Positions 59,177-64,000 of a stretch of DNA of 64,000 bases are shown here, piece by piece. Every line of letters begins with the position of its first letter. The stretch's first letter is position 1. The notes below the pieces were generated by a model. It saw nothing but the letters and a program-made list of their open reading frames with translations, was not told the DNA's origin and ran no database searches. A program made the position numbers and the translations under genes. Source of the DNA: Streptomyces griseoviridis (GTDB lineage Bacteria; Actinomycetota; Actinomycetes; Streptomycetales; Streptomycetaceae); the NCBI RefSeq assembly GCF_005222485.1, contig NZ_CP029078.1, positions 8,867,501-8,931,500 of the forward strand. Reading direction: 5' to 3'.

Positions 59177-59538
59177 GCGGCAGGTGACGACGCCGTGCCA
59201 TCGGGCGCCCTCGCATGCGTGGCACGGAGAACGGTGCTCCACGTGATGGGACGCCATCGCGATCAGGCCGCGTACGGGCGACCGGTGGGTGCCCAGCCGT
59301 CCGCGACGCCGCCCTCGCGCCGCCCACAGCCCTGTACCGGGATATGGTCCGCACCCTTCGGGCGGTGACTGCCCCCGTCCCCAACTGGCCGTTGCAGTAG
59401 CGCGGTTGGCGCCCACACAAGCAGGGTGAAGGCGGTCAGCCGCTGCAGTCCCGGCTGTGCGAGGCGAAGATGTGATGCGGCCCCGAAGAGAGCGTTATGA
59501 GCCCAGCACAGCCGCCCGGACCGGCATCACGTTCGGGT
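59177..59538. other. Intergenic region between convergent genes
   Basis: This 362-bp stretch separates the XRE gene and the stop of the MpaB-like gene. I saw no gene, RNA, clear hairpin or repeat in it. Confidence 0.45.
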
Positions 59539-61002
59539 TCAGGCGTCGGCGAGGAGCGGGTCGTACGCGGTGCCCGTGCGGCGGCCCGCCATGAAGGAGA
59601 GGAAGTCGCCCACGAAGGCGCTCCGACCGTAGCCGCCGCCGGTGGTGGTGAGGTCGCGGTGGAAGGCGGTGCGGAAGAGGATCCGGTACTCGTCCGCGTC
59701 GATGCTCCCGTTGCGGTCCCTGTCGGTGGCGTCGAAGAGGACCTCGGCGACGCGGATGAGCGCGGGTCCGGCGAGGGAGGGAACGGCGGCGGCGTACTCC
59801 TCGGCGCTGACGCGGCCGTCGCCGTCCGTGTCGAGGGCGGCCTGCAACTCGCGCCACCAGGCGGCGAAGGCGTCGTAGAGCTGGGTCTCCTCGGGTTCGT
59901 CCAGGTCGAGGCGGGTGGCGAGTTCGCGCGCCATGGCGGCGAGGTCGGGCCAGTCGAGGTGGCCGTCGCCGGTCTGGTCGAGGACACGGCGGAAGAACTC
60001 CTCCGACGAGCGCCGGTTCTCTTCCGTGGCCGTCGAAGGCGCCGGGCCGGGGTCGGTGTCGCCGCTCAGTGGTGTGAGGAGGCGGAGCAGGGCCGATGCC
60101 TTCCTCATGCGGGCGCGCAGGGCGGTCACGGTGCGGGCGCGGGGGTCGTCGCTGTCCGGTGCGAGGGAGAGGGCTTCGATGATGGTTTCGGCGTTGATCC
60201 ACCCCTCGGGCAGGAACCGGGCGAGCCCGGCGGCCAGGTAGGCGCCCTGCATGAGGGTCGGCGCGCCGGGCATCTCGGGGAGGCCGGCCCGGCGTCGGTA
60301 GGGCTCGGGGAGCGAGGCGACGGTGATGGCGCCGAGCAGCGGGCCGACGACGGCGCGACCGGCCGCCCACAACGTCGGCATGCCGTCGAGCAGCGCGGGG
60401 GCGGGCAAGTGGTCGAAGAGCCGGTAGAGGATGACGCGGGCCGCCTCAGTGTTCTCCAACTCGTTCTCGACGATGCGGTCGAAGTACCGCCAGAAGTCGG
60501 CGAGTTCCTTGGGGAGTTCCGCGGCGTCGCCGTCGAGCGCGGCCAGGAACGCGCGGTACTCGGCGTACATCCGCTCCATCGTGTCCTGGTCGAGCGGCTG
60601 GCCGCTCAGCCGGCACATGGTGACGGCGCTCTCGAAGAGGGTGGCCACCACCCAGGCGCGGGCCGCGCGGTCCGTCGCGTCGTAGGCGCGGCCGTGGGAG
60701 TCGGAACCGCTCATGCGGGCGTGCAGCCGGTTGAGCCGGGCGGCCTCCCGCTCGCGTACCGCCGGGTCGGTGCCGAACATGCGCCGCATGCTGAGGAAGG
60801 TGTTGCGCAGCCTGCGCCAGGGGTGGGTGACGAAGGTGGAGTTGTCGACGAGGGCGGCGCCGATCTGCGGGTGAGCGGCTTCCAGCACGGTGGCGCGGAT
60901 CATGGCCAGGGCCCAGCGTGGATCGTCGAAGAAGGCGCTGAACTGTGATTCCGGGCCGAACAGGGGTGCCTCGTCGGCCGGTTCCGTGGTTTCGGTGGTC
61001 AT
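59539..61002 (-). CDS. MpaB-like (DUF2236) oxygenase with C-terminal EF-hand region
   Basis: This 487-residue protein has an N-terminal DUF2236/MpaB-like domain (about 1-240) including the conserved region ATVLEAAHPQIGAALVDNST, HPWRRLRNTFLSMRRMFG and RSHGRAYDA-like DSHGRAYDATD, and a C-terminal region with EF-hand loops: DQTGDGHLDWPDL, DTDGDGRVSAEEY and DRDRNGSIDADEY. DUF2236 proteins are heme-containing oxygenases (mycophenolic acid, latex clearing-like). Calcium-binding EF-hands on such a protein are unusual. Its ATG overlaps the stop of the prenyltransferase. Confidence 0.88.
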   Translation of the reverse strand: MTTETTEPADEAPLFGPESQFSAFFDDPRWALAMIRATVLEAAHPQIGAALVDNSTFVTHPWRRLRNTFLSMRRMFGTDPAVREREAARLNRLHARMSGSDSHGRAYDATDRAARAWVVATLFESAVTMCRLSGQPLDQDTMERMYAEYRAFLAALDGDAAELPKELADFWRYFDRIVENELENTEAARVILYRLFDHLPAPALLDGMPTLWAAGRAVVGPLLGAITVASLPEPYRRRAGLPEMPGAPTLMQGAYLAAGLARFLPEGWINAETIIEALSLAPDSDDPRARTVTALRARMRKASALLRLLTPLSGDTDPGPAPSTATEENRRSSEEFFRRVLDQTGDGHLDWPDLAAMARELATRLDLDEPEETQLYDAFAAWWRELQAALDTDGDGRVSAEEYAAAVPSLAGPALIRVAEVLFDATDRDRNGSIDADEYRILFRTAFHRDLTTTGGGYGRSAFVGDFLSFMAGRRTGTAYDPLLADA

Positions 61003-61823
61003 GATGGGTCTCCGTTCGTCCGGGCGGGCACGCCGCCGAAGCGGCGGTCGCGGCGCCGGTAGGTGTGCAGGCAGGCGAGGAAGTCGGGAGCCCGGAACTC
61101 AGGCCAGAGCACCTCGGGGAAGACCCACTCGGCGTAAGCGACCTGCCAGAGCATGAAGTTGGAGATGCGCTGCTCACCGGAGGTGCGGATCACCAGGTCC
61201 ACATCGGGGGTGTCGGGGAACGGCAGATGGTCCGCGAAGATCCGCTCGGTCACCTCGTCGGCGGGTGTCCCGCTGCGGATCAGCGACCTCGCCGCCTCAA
61301 CGATGTCCCTTCGCCCGCCGTGGTCGAAGGCGACGGTCAGCGTCATCCCCCGATTGTCGGCCGTCAGCACCGCCAAGTCGTCGAAGTCCTGGGCCAGTTC
61401 ACGGGGAATGCGCGGGTCGGCGACCCCGAGGAAACGGCAGCGGATTCCGCGCGCGAGCAGCAGTGGCGCGTGCTTGCGCACGACCCGGCGCACCAGCCGC
61501 ATCAGGAACTCGACCTCGGCGCCAGGGCGGTTCCAGTTCTCGGTGGAGAAGGCGTACAGGCTGAGCCACTCCACGCCCGCGGACCGAGCCGCCTCGATGA
61601 CGTCGATGACAGCGGTCTCCGCGGCCCGGTGACCCGCGGTGCGGGGAAGTGAACGCTGCTGCGCCCAGCGGCCGTTGCCGTCCATCACGCAGGCGACGTG
61701 TCGCGGACCCGCGCGCGTCGCCCTCTCGTCCCGCCGCTGTCCGGCGGGTGCGTCACCGTACTGTCGTCCGCCCGGCCGGTCCTCCGTCACCGCGCGTGCG
61801 CGCGGGACGCCGTAGTCCGTCAC
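60999..61823 (-). CDS. uppS: Isoprenyl transferase (cis-prenyltransferase, UppS family)
   Basis: This 274-residue cis-prenyltransferase has VMDGNGRWAQQR (Asp48), then GHRAAETAV, LYAFSTENWNRP, and RTSGEQRISNFMLWQ near the end; the usual FNYGGR is FDHGGR here. It condenses isopentenyl diphosphate to make Z-polyprenyl diphosphates. It starts with GTG and its stop overlaps the start of the MpaB-like gene by four bases. A co-expressed oxygenase suggests a special isoprenoid product rather than the housekeeping undecaprenyl carrier, but this is inference. Confidence 0.9.
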   Translation of the reverse strand: MTDYGVPRARAVTEDRPGGRQYGDAPAGQRRDERATRAGPRHVACVMDGNGRWAQQRSLPRTAGHRAAETAVIDVIEAARSAGVEWLSLYAFSTENWNRPGAEVEFLMRLVRRVVRKHAPLLLARGIRCRFLGVADPRIPRELAQDFDDLAVLTADNRGMTLTVAFDHGGRRDIVEAARSLIRSGTPADEVTERIFADHLPFPDTPDVDLVIRTSGEQRISNFMLWQVAYAEWVFPEVLWPEFRAPDFLACLHTYRRRDRRFGGVPARTNGDPS

Positions 61824-62068
61824 TCCCTGGCCCCGCCTCGTCCGGGGCGCAACGACCGGCCGAACCGCGCCCGGTCACGCCCACGCTGCCTCGCCCACGC
61901 CCCTTGGCGTGTTCCCTCCGGGGAGTCTGACAGCGGGACCGGACCAGACTCGGCCGAACGGGTGGCCGTCACCCTTGGCTCGTATGTTCCCGTCTGTCCG
62001 GGCGCTGGCGCCCGCCGAGGCGCCACCCTCCTCGCCCGACCGTCCAGCGATCACGAAAGCCAGCGACC

Positions 62069-62380
62069 ATGACCATGGCGCGACCCGCCCTCGACCCCGA
62101 ACTGCGCGAGCTCCTGGCGGACATGGCCCTCATGTCGAGACCCAGCCCGGAAGCCGTCTCGCCGGAACTGGCCGAAGATCTCTCGGCTCTCCCGGCCGCG
62201 TACATCGACACCGGCTTCGAGGAGGTCTTCCGTGGCGAGGACACCGACTACGCCACCCGCAGCTGGGCGGCGGGAGGGCAGTCCGAACTCCACGTGTGGG
62301 CAGGCCGCTTCCACGGCTTCGAGGCCCTGCACCCGCAGGCACACCTCTCGACCACAGCCCGCCGAACCCGCACGTATTGA
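62069..62380 (+). pseudogene. Alpha/beta-hydrolase (HSL esterase) remnant with internal deletion
   Basis: The 103-residue frame joins the N terminus of an HSL/acetyl-esterase type alpha/beta hydrolase (ALDPELRELLADMALMS) directly to its C-terminal part (LPAAYIDTGFEEVFRGEDTD, ELHVWAGRFHGFEAL, with the catalytic His). The oxyanion HGGG, nucleophile GDSAGG and about 200 residues in between are missing. It ends early at TGA 62378-62380, after RRTRTY, where family members carry about ten more residues; the frame reads on as WLTRLL after a one-base shift. It is not a functional enzyme. Confidence 0.78.
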
Positions 62381-62485
62381 CTGTCCCGACTCCTCGACCC
62401 GACGGATCACCGCGCCAGGGACACCAACAGCGATCCGCCACCGCTGCCAGAGGTTGCCTGGTAGGGGACGTCGGAATCAGGCTCC

Positions 62486-62956
62486 CTACACCTTGGTCGC
62501 CCGGTCGTACACGGCCACCGCCCGCTCGAGGAACGCCGCCACCGTGGCCTGTTCCTCGGGTGTCATGGATTCGGTGATCTCCCCGATGCCCGCGACCAGC
62601 GGCTCGACGTGTGCGAACGCGGCTTCCTCCCACTGCTGCGCCGGGGTCACGAGCACCTTGCGCCGGTCGCTGGGGTGCGGCTGCCGGCTCACGTGTCCGC
62701 CGTCCGCCAGACGGTCGATGACCAGCGTCATCGCCGCCGTCGACGTACTGAGTTCGCGTGCCAGTTCACTCGGCGTCGCGGATCCGGCGCTGACGAGACG
62801 GTCCATCACCGCGAGCCCGGCGGGATCGACGTGCATCTGCCGACCCAGGTACCGCTCGAACCGCTGCTGGCGGCGGGTCAGGTTCCGCAGCTGGTCGCGG
62901 ATGGGACCCTCTGCCGGGGCTCCGGACTGTGGACCGGTGGGCTGGTTGGCGGTCAT
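62486..62956 (-). CDS. MarR family regulator
   Basis: This 156-residue winged-helix regulator has LGRQMHVDPAGLAVMDRLVS, the recognition helix SELARELSTSTAAMTLVIDR and wing GGHVSRQPHPSDRRKVLV, typical MarR features. It lies 59 bases after the stop of the FAD monooxygenase in the same direction, so it probably regulates that gene. Confidence 0.93.
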   Translation of the reverse strand: MTANQPTGPQSGAPAEGPIRDQLRNLTRRQQRFERYLGRQMHVDPAGLAVMDRLVSAGSATPSELARELSTSTAAMTLVIDRLADGGHVSRQPHPSDRRKVLVTPAQQWEEAAFAHVEPLVAGIGEITESMTPEEQATVAAFLERAVAVYDRATKV

Positions 62957-63015
62957 GGTGTGAAAGCTGCTCCTGGATCATCGAAGGCGTCGGCGCAACC
63001 AATGATGCGTGACAT

Positions 63016-64000
63016 CTACAGGCTGTAGCAGGGCAGGGTGAACGTGTCAGCCGGCGGGACGAGGAAGCGGTTCAGACGCGCGACCGCCCGGGGCCGCGCA
63101 GCCGCCCGCAAGGCCAGGTGGAGGGCGCGGATGCCTGCCCCGGTCCGAGGCATCGCGACGCGCGGCACGCCGGGAGGCAGCCTCTGGGCCCGCTCGGCGT
63201 AGGGGCGCAGGACCTCCTCGCAGCGGTTGAACGCCTGCTCGTGGTGGGCGTGGTGGGCCAGTTCACCGGCCAGGACGTACGCGCCGGCAAAGGCGAGGCT
63301 GGTGCCCATGCCGCTCAGGGGCGAGGCGCAGTACCCGGCGTCCCCGAGCACGGCGACACGGCCATGGGACCAGCGGGGCATGCGGATCTGGACGGCCCGG
63401 TCGAGGAAGAAGTCCGGCGCGGTGTCCATGGCCGCCAGGACGCGGGCCGTCTCCCAGCCGGCCTCGCGGAAGACGCGGTGCAGGAGCTGCTTCTGCGCCT
63501 GCGGCACCAACTTCTCCGCACTCTCGTCCGCGTGGGGCGGGGAGAGAAAGGACAGCGCGGCGCGGGTGGTGCCACGGCCGTCTGGCCGCAGGGTCACCAC
63601 TCGTCCCCCTGGAGCGTTGTACCAGCGGGCCCAGCGCCCGTCGCCGGGCTCACCGGGGATGGTGAAGTAGGCGGTCGTCAGGCCCACGGGCCGAACGTCC
63701 ACGGCGTCGTCGAGACCGCCGAAGACGAGGTCACGGGTGGGGGAGCGGGCACCGTCGGCGGCGATGACAAGATCGAAGACCCGCTCGGCACCGCCACGGA
63801 ACGTGACTCGCACCCTCGCGTCGCTCTGCGACAGCTCGGTGATCTCATCGGCGAACAGGTACTCGGTGTAGGGCCGCGTCTCCTCGTACAGGAGGCGCGA
63901 CAGGTCGGCGCGGAGAATCTCCAGCTCGGCGACCGGTCCCTGCCCGCCGTAGGACCCGGAGGAGAAGACGGCCTTCACCTCGTCCGCCCGGTCGACGAAC
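63016..64000 (-). CDS. FAD-dependent monooxygenase (5' end outside window)
   Basis: The available part, about 328 residues, contains the DG motif IAADGARSPTRD and GD motif LGDAGYCASPLSGMGTSLAF of the PHBH/TetX class A flavoprotein monooxygenases, and AYVLAGELAHH. The N-terminal FAD motif lies beyond the window. The frame is open to base 64000. It is followed by MarR in the same direction. Antibiotic or aromatic compound hydroxylation is typical for the family; the substrate is unknown. Confidence 0.9.
   Translation of the reverse strand, partial: FVDRADEVKAVFSSGSYGGQGPVAELEILRADLSRLLYEETRPYTEYLFADEITELSQSDARVRVTFRGGAERVFDLVIAADGARSPTRDLVFGGLDDAVDVRPVGLTTAYFTIPGEPGDGRWARWYNAPGGRVVTLRPDGRGTTRAALSFLSPPHADESAEKLVPQAQKQLLHRVFREAGWETARVLAAMDTAPDFFLDRAVQIRMPRWSHGRVAVLGDAGYCASPLSGMGTSLAFAGAYVLAGELAHHAHHEQAFNRCEEVLRPYAERAQRLPPGVPRVAMPRTGAGIRALHLALRAAARPRAVARLNRFLVPPADTFTLPCYSL

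Noticed and set aside
1..64000. tRNA, rRNA, CRISPR arrays and complete insertion elements
   Set aside because: No cloverleaf, ribosomal sequence or regularly spaced repeat-spacer structure was found; the tandem repeats have no spacers and the only transposase is broken.

Overview
The window is very GC-rich, with strongly GC-biased third codon positions, frequent GTG starts, many stop/start-overlapping operons and numerous divergently paired TetR, XRE and GntR regulators. It looks like accessory chromosome of a Streptomyces or close relative. I saw no rRNA, tRNA or CRISPR array.

1-14.5 kb is a mosaic of small catabolic and defence units: a partial flavin monooxygenase, a secreted subtilisin, a decayed IS110 element, an aldo/keto reductase and an SMP-30/metallo-beta-lactamase pair (each divergent from an XRE regulator), a secreted GH43 arabinanase, an EamA transporter facing a TetR regulator with two matching operators, and two minisatellites (21-bp and 20-bp units). 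13.8-20.6 kb is a sugar unit: transketolase, HPr and a HAD phosphatase on one strand; a GntR regulator and PTS IIA, IIB and IIC of the ascorbate (Ula) type on the other. 20.6-30.5 kb holds an ATPase-less sugar ABC transporter, an MHS-family transporter, an amidohydrolase, an AsnC/Lrp regulator and a D-2-hydroxyacid dehydrogenase/class II aldolase pair. An 11-base motif is shared by the amidohydrolase upstream region and the AsnC/dehydrogenase intergenic region. 30.5-32.5 kb is a beta-lactamase-fold hydrolase with a divergent TetR regulator.

32.8-49 kb is the highlight. It encodes homologues of all four ectoine enzymes (EctB aminotransferase, EctA acyltransferase, EctC cyclase, EctD hydroxylase), interleaved with carrier-protein chemistry: a BtrK/VinO-like PLP decarboxylase, an AcpS-type phosphopantetheinyl transferase joined in frame to a beta-aminoacyl-CoA ammonia-lyase hotdog domain, an adenylating ligase and a free carrier protein. 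A P450 with its own ferredoxin and reductase, an exporter and a LuxR-type regulator accompany them. A 56-bp element (49 of 56 bases identical) lies before both the decarboxylase operon and the EctD gene, tying them together. I infer an ectoine-like cyclic amidine whose acyl part comes from a carrier-bound amino acid rather than acetyl-CoA. I know no described pathway with this gene set.

49-55.3 kb has a secreted protein, a PapA/condensation-fold protein without its catalytic His, an MFS/ArsR pair and a TetX-like monooxygenase/TetR pair. 55.3-57.5 kb looks like a decayed peptide-modification locus: a 25-residue peptide ending in glycines, an M14 peptidase and a truncated ThiF/E1-like gene. 57.5-64 kb has an FMN reductase/XRE pair, a cis-prenyltransferase coupled to an MpaB-like protein carrying EF-hands, an esterase remnant with an internal deletion, and a MarR/FAD-monooxygenase pair cut by the window end.
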